Origin: Purpureocillium takamizusanense
Taxonomy: Eukaryota; Ascomycota; Sordariomycetes; Hypocreales; Ophiocordycipitaceae
NCBI RefSeq assembly: GCF_022605165.1
Contig: NC_063068.1
Location: 4,092,001 to 4,156,000 of the forward strand
DNA length: 64,000 bases
Reading direction: 5' to 3'
The translations under genes and the position numbers were made by a program. The notes below the pieces were generated by a model that saw only the letters and a program-made list of their open reading frames with translations, was not told the DNA's origin and made no database searches. Shown here piece after piece: positions 1 through 10,856 of this stretch (its first letter is position 1; the number at the start of each line of letters is the position of its first letter).

Positions 1-911
1 GATCGTCATCATCCCCCGTACCCCAATCTCGCACCCGCATCGCCAACAAGGAGGTCTCCCGCAAAATGGAATCCGCCGCCATCCCATCCTCATTCACCAC
101 TACAGGCTTCGTACGTGATACTGTACGAAGTACAGTATACGTGATCGCAGTCCCGTCCCCGCCTGGGTCCGCCCTGGGAAACCCCCCCACACAGACAAGG
201 TATCACGAACGTGCTCTAAACGAAATACTGATACTACTACACGTCGCACCGCCAAGTGCGGACGCAAAGTAACTACTACTGCCGGCTTGGCGGAAGAATG
301 CCCTTGACCGCACTCGCCAAGCCAAGGGAGGGCCCCCAAGACGCGGGAGGATTCAGTGGCGCGGTGGCCTTGGCCCATGTTAATACAACGACTCGCACAC
401 ATTACACTACGAGCGGCAGCACAATAGCAGATCGCGGCCGCTCCAACCACAGCGCCCGAAGCACCTCCCATTCCAGGAAGGAGGGCACATGTCCTTTGGC
501 CCGGCGTTTTTTTTTTCGCTTTGCGATCCGCCGATTTCAGCCCTCTACTCTGGCCCGTGCCTCGCACTCGTGTCGCGCGCGTCCCTGTATCATGTCTGCG
601 ACGTGGCTTCTCGAAACAGAATCTTCTTCGGCTATGTATTCCACTTTATTTCCATGCCGTCTGAACCGAGAAATGCAGTCCGACATATACGGCCGATATG
701 TAGTATCTAAGAGTAAAAAAAGATATGGGCACGGCCCCGCGTGGCGGGGTCCTGGGCAAGACGCCCCGTGGCCCCTGCGCCAAACATGGCCGCCCTCCCT
801 TCGCTGGCTTGTACTATCATGTACTGTGTTGTGCTGGTCGCTGTAATAGCGAGGGCCCATGGCCCATCTCCTCCAAGCAAAGCACCATCGAATGTACAGT
901 GGCATCCCAAC
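1..911. other. Intergenic; possible 3' end of a gene at the window edge
   Basis: No complete gene is visible. The third forward frame is open from the window edge to a TAA at 270-272, and its first 35 or so codons (up to about position 110) look protein-like, so they may be the end of a plus-strand gene starting outside the window. I cannot name it. A perfect inverted repeat at 118-138 interrupts the protein-like stretch. The rest up to 911 is the downstream side of the phosphatase gene, with no other gene I can support. Confidence 0.35.
118..138. repeat. Perfect 9-bp inverted repeat with GAA spacer
   Basis: Arms ATACTGTAC and GTACAGTAT flank a GAA spacer. It is the longest perfect member of the GTAC-NNN-GTAC motif that recurs in intergenic DNA of this window. 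Function is unknown. Confidence 0.8.
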
Positions 912-2255
912 TTACTCGGGCTCGTAGCCCTTGGGAGGGTGAATGCCGTCGGGCACCTCGATCGTGTCCGCGTAGTAGGTCGGCGCCTTGCTGTTTGCCC
1001 AGGTCTTCTTGACGGACTCGAGAATGGGACGGCCGTGGAAGCTCTTGTCGAGCTTCAGGTTCGGGGCGGGGAAGCGGCTGTTGCCGCCCTTCTCGTTGAA
1101 GAAGCCGGCGTACGAGTAGTTGTAGTACATGCCCTGGAGCTCCTGCTCCGACGACCATTTGCGCAGCTTGTCGCCCGTCTTGGCGGCGACCACGTCGTAG
1201 ACGTTGGCGCCCACGTCCCAGCGGCCGAGCGTGGGCAGGTCCCAGTTGGCGGACACGGAGGCAATCTCCGAGTAGTGGTTGTAAAAGTTCTTGTCCTCGG
1301 TGCCGACGAGGTGCTTGGGGACGGCGTCACCCAGGAGGATACCCAGGATGTTGTTGCGCGTCGCGTAGCTCTCGTTCTCGTCCCAAGTGACGAGCACGAG
1401 CGTGTTTTGCATGAAGTTCCGGTCCTCGAGAAGGGGCTCCAGGAACTTGCGGCACCAGGCGCCGGCCGTGGTGACATCGGTGTCGTGGCCGTCCGAGGTC
1501 ATATTGGGGGTGATGAACATCCACTGGGGCAGCTTGTTCTCCTTGAGGTCCTTGTGGAACATGGAGCGCGACGTGTCGATCATGGACAGGTTCTTGATCT
1601 GCGACAGGCGCTGCTCCGAGTGCGCGACGCTGTCGTGCATCACGGCGGGGTTGTGCTTGCGCACATAGTCGTTGGCGCCATTCTTCTGGTTGCGGAATCC
1701 CATGCCCTCGAATCCCGAGTAGGGCATGTCCTCCTGGTAATGTGCCCAGGAGATGTCCTTGCTCTCGAGCAGGTCAATGACGGTCGACACGTTCAGGGGC
1801 GAGCGGTCAAAGTCATCATTCTGCATGCCAAAATAGTCACCGGCAATGGACGCCATGTAGTTGGGCTGGGACGGGTGCGTGACGGCAAAGTAGTTGGACA
1901 GCGTGATGCCCTTCTTGGTGAACCACGTGAAGTTGGCTACACCAGCAGTTGTCAGCGACATTGGATGGGGGGGTCCCCGGCGAGACACCGTATTTCAGCT
2001 AGACAACTCACGGTCACCGAACGCCTTGTCGTAGTTCTCGTTCTCAAAGTAGATGACGACAAAACGGTCAAACGCCTTGCCCTTGACGTGGCTGGTCGGG
2101 CTGCTCGTCTTGGCTGTGGCGGCGGCAGCGGCAACCTCCTTGGTGCCTGTGGCCGTGTAGCGAGTCTCCCATCCCGTCGTGGTAGAATGGGGCTGGCATT
2201 TGCCGGCGAGGGCGACGCTGGCCGCGGCCAGGAGACCGGCAGCTTCGAACCGCAT
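912..2255 (-). CDS. Secreted acid phosphatase (phosphoesterase family)
   Basis: Exons run 2255-2012 and 1936-912 with a 75-nt intron (donor GTGAGT, acceptor GTGTAG), giving 422 aa. The start is the ATG just before a clear signal peptide of about 18 residues. The mature part fits the PF04185 phosphoesterase family, which includes fungal phosphate-repressible acid phosphatases of the PhoA/PacA type and phospholipase C-like enzymes. Conserved acidic and histidine positions are ENENYD at 71-76, THPSQPNY at 101-108, DGHD at 230-233 and WDEN at 266-269. These are the probable metal and phosphate ligands by family knowledge. No GPI-anchor tail is seen, so it is probably released outside the cell to scavenge phosphate. 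It is divergent from the multicopper oxidase gene, and the shared upstream region contains one CACGTG box at 3001-3006, the core recognised by the phosphate regulator NUC-1/Pho4. Substrate specificity is not settled by sequence. Confidence 0.88.
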
Positions 2256-3667
2256 GCTGAAGGAACTCGCTGGTGGTCAATGGACGGTTTGACTCGAGAG
2301 GCAATGCTGGCTGGCAGGCAGGACATGGCGCAGCGCAGGGAGTGTGTGGGTGTCGTCGCCTTGATATCCACGATGAGGGTGGCGCTGCTGCGCGGCGGGT
2401 AGGGAGAGCATCCATGGTATGGTACCTTGGTATACCAACCCGTCCCGGCCTAAGTCAGGTACTTGGTGCGTCGCCAAACAGCCACACCCATATCCGAGTG
2501 TCAGTGTGCCGTGGGGACTCTGGCGCGTGCGTGCGTGCGTGCTTGCCGGCCACGCCTTGATCCGCTTCATCCACGCGAATAATGTGACAATGGCTGTGCG
2601 GTGACGGGCTCGTCGACCCGAGCTCGGCGCGACCGGCCACTACCACTGTGCCTAGTCTGTCATGACCTTCCTCCCGCGGCTCGGATACCAAGCTCGAACG
2701 GCCCACTGCTCGGTCAACGGACGAAGCCGCATTGGAATCCGGGCGACATACTAACTTCAGCACTCAGATGCAGTCTGACAACAAGGTGGCGCACCAGATC
2801 GGCCAAGCCTGACCAGGCTAGAACAGCTCCGCTCCACAGGCAATCCACCAAAAGGCCCCGGCAGAGTTCCCCCCTGCTGGAATAAGCCCGGTGTGAGTGG
2901 CCAAGGACTTGCAGCGACGGCCGGGGGCGAGATCTGCGGTGCAAGGCCCCCCAGTCGGGGTCCCCTCGGCGAGCCGTCGCTTGATATGCCGAGATGGGAG
3001 CACGTGTGCTTTCGTCCACCAGGCTGGCTCTTCAACCAACGCGCGACTCTATCCACTCGTCGTTATTGTTCAGGCTGTCGCCGGCTGGGCCGAATTAGTA
3101 TCTCTTTGACAGCCAGTGTCGCGTGCCGAATTATCCGTCTGGGAAGGCCATCTGCCCATCGCTTCACGCACGTTTTCCTCCCCGCTTCTTCGTCTTGGTT
3201 AGCAAAGTTGTTTGGCGTCGATATCCGGACGACCGCTTCATCGATTCAACCGCAACCCAGGGGCCAGCAGGGCCCTGCCCAATGACATCTGGCCCAAACC
3301 TCACGCGCTACAGATTGTTGTTGGGGCCAGCCCAACGTTCCGCCACTGCTGCTGCAAGCATGACCTGCTGCAGACTGGTGTAACCTTGTTGTCCACATGC
3401 TCTTCTGCCACATACGTATTGCACCCGGCACGGTCACCCTTCTTCGACTGCTTGTCGGCGCAGGGGAACGGGGGGTCCAACTCCGCTAGGCTCCGCCCGT
3501 CTGTCTGTCGACCAGGGCTCGAGCCATGGTGGGTAATGCACCACCCACCCCGTGAGAGCACCACCATCGCGTCAAGGTCTGGCAGCGGCGAGCACGGCGC
3601 GTTCATGGTGCCGTCGCAGCATGCTGAGGCGTCGTCGTCGTCGGCGTCTCGCGTTGTGCTCAGCATC
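2256..3667. other. Divergent promoter region, phosphatase / multicopper oxidase
   Basis: About 1.4 kb between two divergently transcribed genes. I see no gene in it. It contains a CACGTG palindrome at 3001-3006. The plus-strand reading frame of the oxidase is open back to 3212, but those residues look like translated leader, not protein. Confidence 0.6.
3001..3006. promoter_or_regulatory. CACGTG box (possible NUC-1/Pho4-type site)
   Basis: A single CACGTG lies about 750 bp upstream of the phosphatase start. CACGTG is the core site of Pho4 in yeast and NUC-1 in Neurospora, which activate phosphatase genes under phosphate starvation. The hexamer is also a general bHLH site and could occur by chance, so its role here is inference. 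Confidence 0.35.
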
Positions 3668-5812
3668 ATGAGTCCGGATGAGGCCGCCGATGGCGACGAG
3701 GAGAACCAGGTCAAGGAGGAAGATCCTTTTCTCCAGCGACAGGCAGGTGATGGGAACGGTCGAGCAGACCTAGAGACGGCAGGCGCAACCCAGCGACGCG
3801 CATCCAATTCACGTGCCCTACCAAGTCGCCAGCGTCGCTCACAGGGCTTCTGCAAACTAAGCGTCTTCATCGCCCTCGTCTTCGCCTCGGTCCTTGTCCT
3901 TGCCGGTGCCGTCTTACGATTTCCGCCCAACAACACCGCACCCGCCAACGACTCTGCCACTCATGCGGACCACAACCACGGTCATGACGATGAGGGTCAG
4001 GGAAGTCACAACGAGGCGCCCCAACAAGATAACCATGACGACGACAAGGCCAAAGTCGTCCACTATCACGAACGCATCCCCAGCGTGGCCCAGCTAAGAG
4101 ATGTGTCCGAGTATGTGCTCGAACCTCACTGGGATTTCGTCGCACCTCCCGTGACCCGCGAGTACCACTGGACGATACTGGATGCCAGCCTCAACCCGGA
4201 TGGCGTTTTCCGCCCCATGATGCTCATCAACAACCAGTTTCCGGGGCCCCTTGTCGAGTGCAACGACGGGGACACGCTCATTATCAATATTGTCAACAAA
4301 GCCGTCAATGCCACGTCGATTCACTTCCACGGCCTGTTCCAGAATGGATCCAACGCCATGGACGGCACCGTTGGCGTCACACAATGCCCCATCGCACCCA
4401 ACTCCAACTTCACCTACAAGTTCAATGTCAAGGGACAGTCGGGCACATACTGGTATCATGCACACCACAGCGCTCAAGCGTCAGACGGCTTGTTGGGCCC
4501 CGTAGTCATCCACTCCAAGGACGAGCACTCCCTACAAGAGCTGGGGTACGCAACGGATAGGGTCGTCATGGTTCAGGACCACTATCACAACACCACTGCC
4601 GAGCTGCTAATGGATTACCTGCAGCCGGACAAGGAGAACGACGAGCCGGTCCCGGACAATGCCCTCATCAACGGCCGTGGCGTGCGTGACTGCGCCGACT
4701 TTCCTGGCTATCGCTGTGATAGCAGCAACGCATCCACGCCGGTCCTCGATCTCACTGCCGGTGAGCGTCACCGGCTGCGGCTCATCAATGTCGGTGCATT
4801 TGCCGAGTTTCAGATTCAGATCGACGAGCATCCATTCTACATCACCGAGGTGGACGGCACAGACGTGCACCCTGAGCCATTTCATCGTCTCAACATACTC
4901 CCCGCTCAGCGGTACAGCATCGTCGTCGAGACTAACCTCACGACAGCAGGCGCTTTCTGGTTGAGGGCGAGGATGGTGGCCCACTGCTTCACGTCTGATA
5001 ATCCTCGCCTCCAGACGGAGGTGCGGGGCATCGTGCGATACATCTCGCCAAATACTGGGCCGCTCGACGCGGAGCCGAAGAGCAAGAACTGGGAAGACGC
5101 CATCGAGGTGATCTGCCGCGACCTAAACACCACGGCACTCCACCCCGTCAAGCATGTCACGCCACCGCCGGCCGATGACTTCATTCCTTTGCGTGCCAGC
5201 TTCAGGATCGGGGCGTGGCGACTCTCCCGCGGCTTCTTTAACAGCTCAACGTGGCACGCCAATGCCACTCATCCCTCGCTGCACCGCTTCCTTGACGCCC
5301 CGTCAGACGTCCAGGCGCTCGGCATGCCGCTCGGCGTCAACGACCGCGCCTTTGAGCGCGACACAGAGCTAGTCGTGCAGACCACGGGAATCCGTACCGT
5401 GGACATATCCATCAACAACTTCGACGACGGCGCGCACCCCTTCCACCTGCACGGGCACAAGTTCTTCGTCCTCGCCCAGGGCCGCAGCGGCTACCCGCCC
5501 GCGGGCAGAGACTTTTCCGCCTACCTCGACGCCCACGGCGGTCTGCCCGAGAACCCTTTGCGCAGGGACACGGTGACGGTTGAGCCCTACGCCTGGGTGG
5601 TGATCCGGGTCGTGCTCGACAACCCGGGGTTCTGGACGCTGCACTGCCACAACACATGGCACGCCGAGTCCGGCATGGTAATGCAGATGTTGGTCCGAGG
5701 TGACGTCGTCAAGGGTTGGAAGATCGACCCACAGCAGAGGGCCATGTGCGGGCGCAGGGGCGTGAACTCGGGCATGCGGCCCGACGACAGCATCTGGTTC
5801 GGGTCATTTTAG
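3668..5812 (+). CDS. Membrane-anchored multicopper oxidase (laccase-like)
   Basis: Single exon of 714 aa from the ATG at 3668. An in-frame ATG at 3605 would add 21 residues. The N-terminus is a charged cytosolic tail, then one hydrophobic segment at about 62-83, then a linker rich in His, Asp and Asn (about 99-134), suggesting a type II membrane protein with its catalytic part outside. Three cupredoxin domains follow. All four copper motifs are present: HFHG, WYHAHH, HPFHLHGH and HCHNTWH. The residue ten positions after the motif-4 cysteine is Met (HAESGM), an axial ligand associated with lower-potential copper sites than the Leu or Phe of many fungal laccases. Typical laccases are secreted and have no such anchor or stalk. 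It oxidises phenols, metals or similar substrates; ferroxidase, pigment or detoxification roles cannot be separated here. There is no adjacent iron permease gene, which argues against a canonical Fet3-Ftr1 pair. Confidence 0.88.
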   Translation: MSPDEAADGDEENQVKEEDPFLQRQAGDGNGRADLETAGATQRRASNSRALPSRQRRSQGFCKLSVFIALVFASVLVLAGAVLRFPPNNTAPANDSATHADHNHGHDDEGQGSHNEAPQQDNHDDDKAKVVHYHERIPSVAQLRDVSEYVLEPHWDFVAPPVTREYHWTILDASLNPDGVFRPMMLINNQFPGPLVECNDGDTLIINIVNKAVNATSIHFHGLFQNGSNAMDGTVGVTQCPIAPNSNFTYKFNVKGQSGTYWYHAHHSAQASDGLLGPVVIHSKDEHSLQELGYATDRVVMVQDHYHNTTAELLMDYLQPDKENDEPVPDNALINGRGVRDCADFPGYRCDSSNASTPVLDLTAGERHRLRLINVGAFAEFQIQIDEHPFYITEVDGTDVHPEPFHRLNILPAQRYSIVVETNLTTAGAFWLRARMVAHCFTSDNPRLQTEVRGIVRYISPNTGPLDAEPKSKNWEDAIEVICRDLNTTALHPVKHVTPPPADDFIPLRASFRIGAWRLSRGFFNSSTWHANATHPSLHRFLDAPSDVQALGMPLGVNDRAFERDTELVVQTTGIRTVDISINNFDDGAHPFHLHGHKFFVLAQGRSGYPPAGRDFSAYLDAHGGLPENPLRRDTVTVEPYAWVVIRVVLDNPGFWTLHCHNTWHAESGMVMQMLVRGDVVKGWKIDPQQRAMCGRRGVNSGMRPDDSIWFGSF

Positions 5813-5933
5813 CAAGCGGCAGGGGAGGAGAAAAGTGGCATGGTGGATTAACCGTCTCCGAAGGAGAGTTGAGGCTTGAACTTGTCAAATAGACACACAT
5901 GGCGTGGCATGGCGTTTTGGGCGTATCTTGGTT

Positions 5934-5970
<37 letters not shown>

Positions 5971-6773
5971 GCTGTCTCCTTTCATATAGATATCATACAG
6001 CACTGACCACACAAGCGGACATTCGAAGTTGTAACACGAATTATATTGGATACCGGACACCGATGCCACTACAGCAAGGGAGCCGCATCTCACGTCTTGT
6101 TTCCCATTTCCATGACCAGGCCAGGCCAGGCCACGCGGCACCATGCCGGCCCTGCCATGTGTGCCGTTTGCATACCCAACCCGCGGTCACACACCCCCTC
6201 TTTCTACCTCTAGATGTTCTCCCGTAGGGGCAGCAGCGAGGAGCAACGATGCCGCGTCGCCGGCCGCCCTGTACATGAAACAAGCCCAGTCTGGCCGGCG
6301 TTGCCTCCCCGCCTTCTAATAGATCCTGTATTTGCCTCGGCCCGCGCTCTCGGCCTCCCAAACCCCCAAAACGCGCAGATTACATGGCTGCTCTCAGCAG
6401 CAGACAGATAGCAAAAGAAAAGGTGCAAAAAAAGAGTTGAAATTGGTGATTAGGAACACACAGCAGCCGCTTCCCCCGACTGAGGGGAAAGGGATTGCAA
6501 ACGCCAACGGCCGTGCAATGCATCTTTGGTGGTGAAAAACGAAAGCCACACAGGGCGCGGCTGTCGGCTGCACAGTCTTCTTCCCGGTCTCTCAAAGGGC
6601 CAACGCCAACAAAAGAAATTGCAGAATGCTTGTTTTCCCAGGCCTCGCTATGCATGTATTTGGAAGTGACGACGGTACGGTATGCTCCGCTTGTCCGCAT
6701 TGCAAACCGTGTCGTCCGCTGACAAAGAAATGGAGGGAGGGAATGTCATGCCTCGGGCCGCACGTAGAAAAGG
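5813..6773. other. Intergenic between convergent genes
   Basis: It holds the 3' ends of the oxidase gene and of the transcription factor gene, which converge here. A CTG-repeat tract lies at 5936-5969. I see no gene. Confidence 0.6.
5936..5969 (+). repeat. CTG trinucleotide microsatellite
   Basis: About eleven uninterrupted CTG units, just downstream of the multicopper oxidase stop, probably in its 3' untranslated region. Confidence 0.9.
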
Positions 6774-9700
6774 TCAGCGGCCGGCTACGTTAACGCCGGG
6801 GTTGACAAACGCTCGAGAGGCGATGTCGCTAAATCGGCGTACGACATTCGTCGTGCCACCTGTGACCTGCGCCTCGTCGAGAATGAACTTGGAGGCCACG
6901 GCCAGTCTGTTCTTCGGGTCCGTTTCGTCCAGGTGCTGCGGGAGAGTACTCCCCAAGCCGGGCCCGAAGTTGGGCGCAAGCTCCCGGACCACAGCGATGG
7001 AGTAGAGGACATCGCGATTCTCCCTTCCATCCAGCAGTCGGCGCATCCTGCTCAGCATGTCCTCCCTGGCCTTGACGGCCTGCGGAGAATTCGGGCTGTC
7101 GCGCTTGCGCACGAACTCAGCCAAGCAGTACCAGAACTCGAACTGTCGGGATCGGTGCGGGTCTTGGTCGGCAACGGGTGGTGCGAGCGGGTTGGTCATC
7201 AGATACTCTCCACAAAGCAGGGTCTCGACAACGTGGAGCCGGTTGCGGGCCTCGGCTGCATCGCCCTCCGGTGGTAGGTTCATGCGGGAAGCGCCATTGG
7301 TTCGATCCGGAGTCGCATATGCGGTACATGCCAGCTCCCAAACAATCCTCGTCTCCAGCACGCCCGAGTAAGCCATCTGGGCGTGGTCGTTCGCCTTGAC
7401 CGCCTCCAGAATCTTGAGGAAGGATGCCATATGCTCAATCAGGTTGGCATCTTTGGGAAAGCTCATCTTGCCGTTCTCCGCGAAGTAATACCACGTCGTC
7501 TCAAAGAAGGCGCCGAGCGCCGCCGCGTACATCTCATGATACACCTTTGTAATCTCGTTGAACGTCTCTTCGGTGTGACTGACTTGCTGCGGCGGGGGCG
7601 GCGGGCCGAGCAGGTCAATTATCTCGTGGATCTTCATGCTTCTAGCTGCTGTCGAAGAAAGGCGTTAGTAGACAAGGAACGATTCACCGATTCAGAACAC
7701 CCAACTCACCTCGCGAGTGATTACCGGCAGCCAATTGCGACGGAGGCTTTTGATCGCGTACCCTGGAGCTTTCGGGCAGTGAAGTCGACGGTGGATGGCG
7801 GTCGAGGTCAATGCCAGACGGATGGTTGTAGCTTGGCTCCTGCTTGATCGGGGGCGTGTGGTCGAAGTTGGGTTCCTGCTTGATAGAGGGAGGGTAGTCG
7901 TAGCTTGGATCGGGTCGGGCAGAGACTGGCGGAGCAACCGTGACGGGCTGGCTGTAGCCAATGGTCGCGGCCGATGTTTGACAGGCAGGGCCTGTGCTCA
8001 GGGTCGTGGATGGGCTGGAAGAGTACGAGCTGGGCAGCATGGACGGCTGGGAGCCGTAGGAGTTGCCCAGGCGCGGGCCAGGCACCGCCGTCGAGTGCGA
8101 GGCGGGCGCCGGGGGGGTGGGAGACGCGACTGGGGGCTGGCTCACGGGAGCCGGTTGAATGTGAGAATTGGTAGGCGCACCGCCAGCTTGCTGTCTGAAA
8201 ATGGGGTCGTAGCCCAAGCACTCGCGCTTGGACTTTTTGCAGTTGTTGCACGTCGGGTGCGTCTCGTCGCACTAGAGAGCAAGCGTCAGGTCATCACGCG
8301 ATTGCCAGGGTCCACGATGAAGATTGACTGCACGCGTGTGCGAAGACAAAGAGATGTGTAGAATGTGGGGCTCTCGGATGTGCCAGCGGCATTGGCAGGG
8401 GAGTCGGTGATGCGGAAGAATTTGGAAGAGTTGGGTGTCGCGCGTGAGGAAGGGGAGGGAGAGGTTGGGCTGGAGGGGGTCGAAGACGCGTGACAAGCAA
8501 GCGCGGAACAATGGTTGGTGCGATCTGGGCGGAGCTCTCCATAGCACCATCGCCGACAATCTGATATGATATGGTGGTAGCAGCCACGCGCGACCCTTGC
8601 TCAAGCACCGCAGAGGCAGCACAAAGTCGACGACGTGTAATACGACGACGGGGCACACAAAATGTACTGAAAGAACAATTCGTACCTTTATCCGTCGCTT
8701 GCGACATGTCAAACATCCCGTTTTGGTCCGCCGTTTGATCTCCTGTTTGCCAAACGAGCCAAGTCAGCCACCACGTGCCAGTGAGATGAGAAGCTCCAAA
8801 ACATTCGCTTCGCCGAGGCGAGACGTACCTTTTTAGGCCCTCTGCTCCCCAGGATGCGGGGGTCGTGGAGCGGGTAGCGCACCATGGGGTCGTGGCCGAG
8901 CCCGTAATTGGAGGGTAATGGCACGGAGTGGTGAGGATAGAAGGCGGATGGGCTCGACGCCGACGTCAGAGAAGCGCTCACGCCCATGGACATGGCGTGG
9001 TGAAGAGCTGACGGGCCGGAAGGCTGGCCCGCTGCCTGCTGCGACAGGACATCGATGGTGCGCATACTGGGAAGCGACATCGGGGCGCTGGTGGCAGCGG
9101 GTATAGTCCTGTAGGCATCGTGATGTTGGGGAGCGGGCGTGGCTGGCGAGTATGAGGAGTAGTGAGAGGGCGTCGAGGGCAAGCTGGTCATGGGCACGTA
9201 TGCAGCCCCCGGGGGCGATGCCGATGCCGCCGTAACGCCGGCCGGGTAGCCCAAGTGCGGACTATGGTAGGAGGCCGGGATGGCAGGCGAGTGGCTCGAC
9301 ATGTTGCCGTTGGCCTCGGGTTCGGACGCCCGCCTGTCACCGTTATGTTGGGGCAAATTGTCCGCTGCAGCGGCGGCCGTGGCAGGATTGGGGTTGTCGG
9401 AGCTGGCGCGCGATCGCGGAGGCGCATTGGCAGCGTCGACTGTAGCAGTAGTCGCACCAGTCGAGCCAGCAGCTGAGGCGGCAGCGTCGTCCGATGCATG
9501 TAAAGGAGGCGGAGGGACTTCAGAGGGCGCAATGGCCGACGCGGTAGCTTGGATTGAAGCTGGAACGGGAGCTGAAGCTTCGGGATGGGCGGGAGTCGAC
9601 GACGACGACGACGAGGGGGCTGTTGCTGAAGGTATTGAAGGCCGCGGCGTTGCCGTTGCAGGCTCTGCAGCTACAGCTGTAGCTCCTCCTGTCGACGCAT

Positions 9701-9854
9701 TGGTTGTTATGAGAGGAGGAGGAGCAGGGCGAGGGGAGGGGAGGCGTCGAGGGGGAGAAGCAGGAGGAGTAGCTGCAGTAGAGGCGACGGCGGCGGCGGC
9801 GGCGGCGGCGGCCTCGTGGGAGGCCCGGGCCGGGTCGTCGTCTGCAGGCGACAT
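6774..9854 (-). CDS. Zn2Cys6 transcription factor with central zinc cluster
   Basis: Four exons, 9854-8829, 8742-8686, 8271-7710 and 7648-6774, give 839 aa. Residues 1-342 are low-complexity, rich in Ala, Pro, Ser and Thr. The zinc cluster has Cys352, 355, 362, 369, 372 and 379, a perfect C-x2-C-x6-C-x6-C-x2-C-x6-C, preceded by the basic stretch EIKRRTKTG. The cluster sits mid-protein, unlike the usual N-terminal placement. It is followed by a Pro/Ser/Gln-rich linker with repeated IKQEP motifs, resembling sumoylation sites, and a largely helical C-terminal region of about 290 residues. It should be a nuclear DNA-binding regulator; target genes are unknown. The first two cysteines lie in a 57-nt exon, phase 0 on both sides, so skipping it would keep the frame but destroy the cluster. 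The last intron ends in a tandem acceptor. I do not recognise a named orthologue. Confidence 0.85.
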
Positions 9855-10450
9855 CGCCGCTGGGTCTGCGTCTCGTTATTTTTAAATTGGAAATTTTTAT
9901 GGGACGGGCAGCATGAGGAGCATGGGGAGACGAGTTGGGCGTGCGTGTGTCCGTGTCGACAAGCGAGGGAAGGGGTGTGGGAAACTGACGCCCGGGGGTT
10001 TGGCCAGACGGGTCGGGTCGGGCGCCGGCCGGACGGTGTCGATTGCGGCGGACAGACTCTTTCTTTCGCGAGCTAGAGGGGAGAGAGGGCGTGACGACGG
10101 ACGAGGGGGTGGGCGGCAGCGGCGCGGCAGACGGGAGGAACGCGCAGAGTCGCAATGGGTGGTGGTTGCGGCCGGAAGGGGCAGGATGGTTGTCGGTGAT
10201 GGTGGTGGTAGTGGTGGTGATGCTGCCGTCGCTGCCTCAACCTGCTGCCGTTGCTGCGACTCGGCACGGCTGCCGCTGCCTGCTGCTCCTGAAGGGGTGG
10301 AGCGGGGGGGGTCCCAGATTGATTGCAAGGCGAAATGCCCCCCGGGAAGGGCTGCAGCTCGCCGTGTAACGCGCGGTCCAACACGGGCGTGAGGCGTGTG
10401 CGTGAGGCGAGTGTGAGGTGAGGTGAGGCGAGAGAGGAAGAGCGCGCGCG

Positions 10451-10454
10451 CACG

Positions 10455-10490
<36 letters not shown>
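10451..10490 (+). repeat. CA dinucleotide microsatellite
   Basis: Near-uninterrupted CA run of about 40 bases in the region upstream of the Zn2Cys6 regulator. Confidence 0.9.
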
Positions 10491-10493
<3 letters not shown>

Positions 10494-10632
10494 GGGGAGC
10501 GCGAGGGAGATTGATGACCCAGCCGCGTGGGGACGGATGGGATTGGGTCGCGCGACAGGGACCCCTGGACGGCCGGTGTGGCTGGTGCGGGCGGGCAGCG
10601 CGCGCTGAGAACGAGGCTTCGGTCGCGGCGGG

Positions 10633-10656
10633 TGCGTGCGTGCGTGCGTGCGTGCG
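10633..10656 (+). repeat. TGCG tetranucleotide repeat
   Basis: About six tandem TGCG units in the upstream region of the Zn2Cys6 regulator. Confidence 0.85.
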
Positions 10657-10856
10657 GTTGACGATGGCAGCGCGCGGTGCAGCGGGCCGTCGTCCGTGGT
10701 GTTGAGAGCTGCGGCGGGCCGGCGGCAGGAGCAGCGGCAACAGCAGCAGCAGCAGTAGCAGCACAGGCGTTGGGGGACGCGGGGGGGTGGGGGGGCCGCG
10801 TCGGTCGCGTCGCCCGGGCTTTCCCTCGGTGTCTACGCGGGGACGAGGGAGAAGAG

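Noticed and set aside
741..2402. 553-residue plus-strand open frame opposite the phosphatase
   Set aside because: It is antisense to a well-supported gene; codon bias in GC-rich coding DNA leaves the opposite strand open, and its composition (Val, Gly, Leu, Arg) shows no domain.
3212..3604. N-terminal extension of the multicopper oxidase frame
   Set aside because: The residues before the ATG at 3605 have no signal or family likeness and match a leader better than protein.
7290..7320. GGTTCGATCC resembling a tRNA B box
   Set aside because: It lies inside a well-supported coding exon and no cloverleaf could be built around it.
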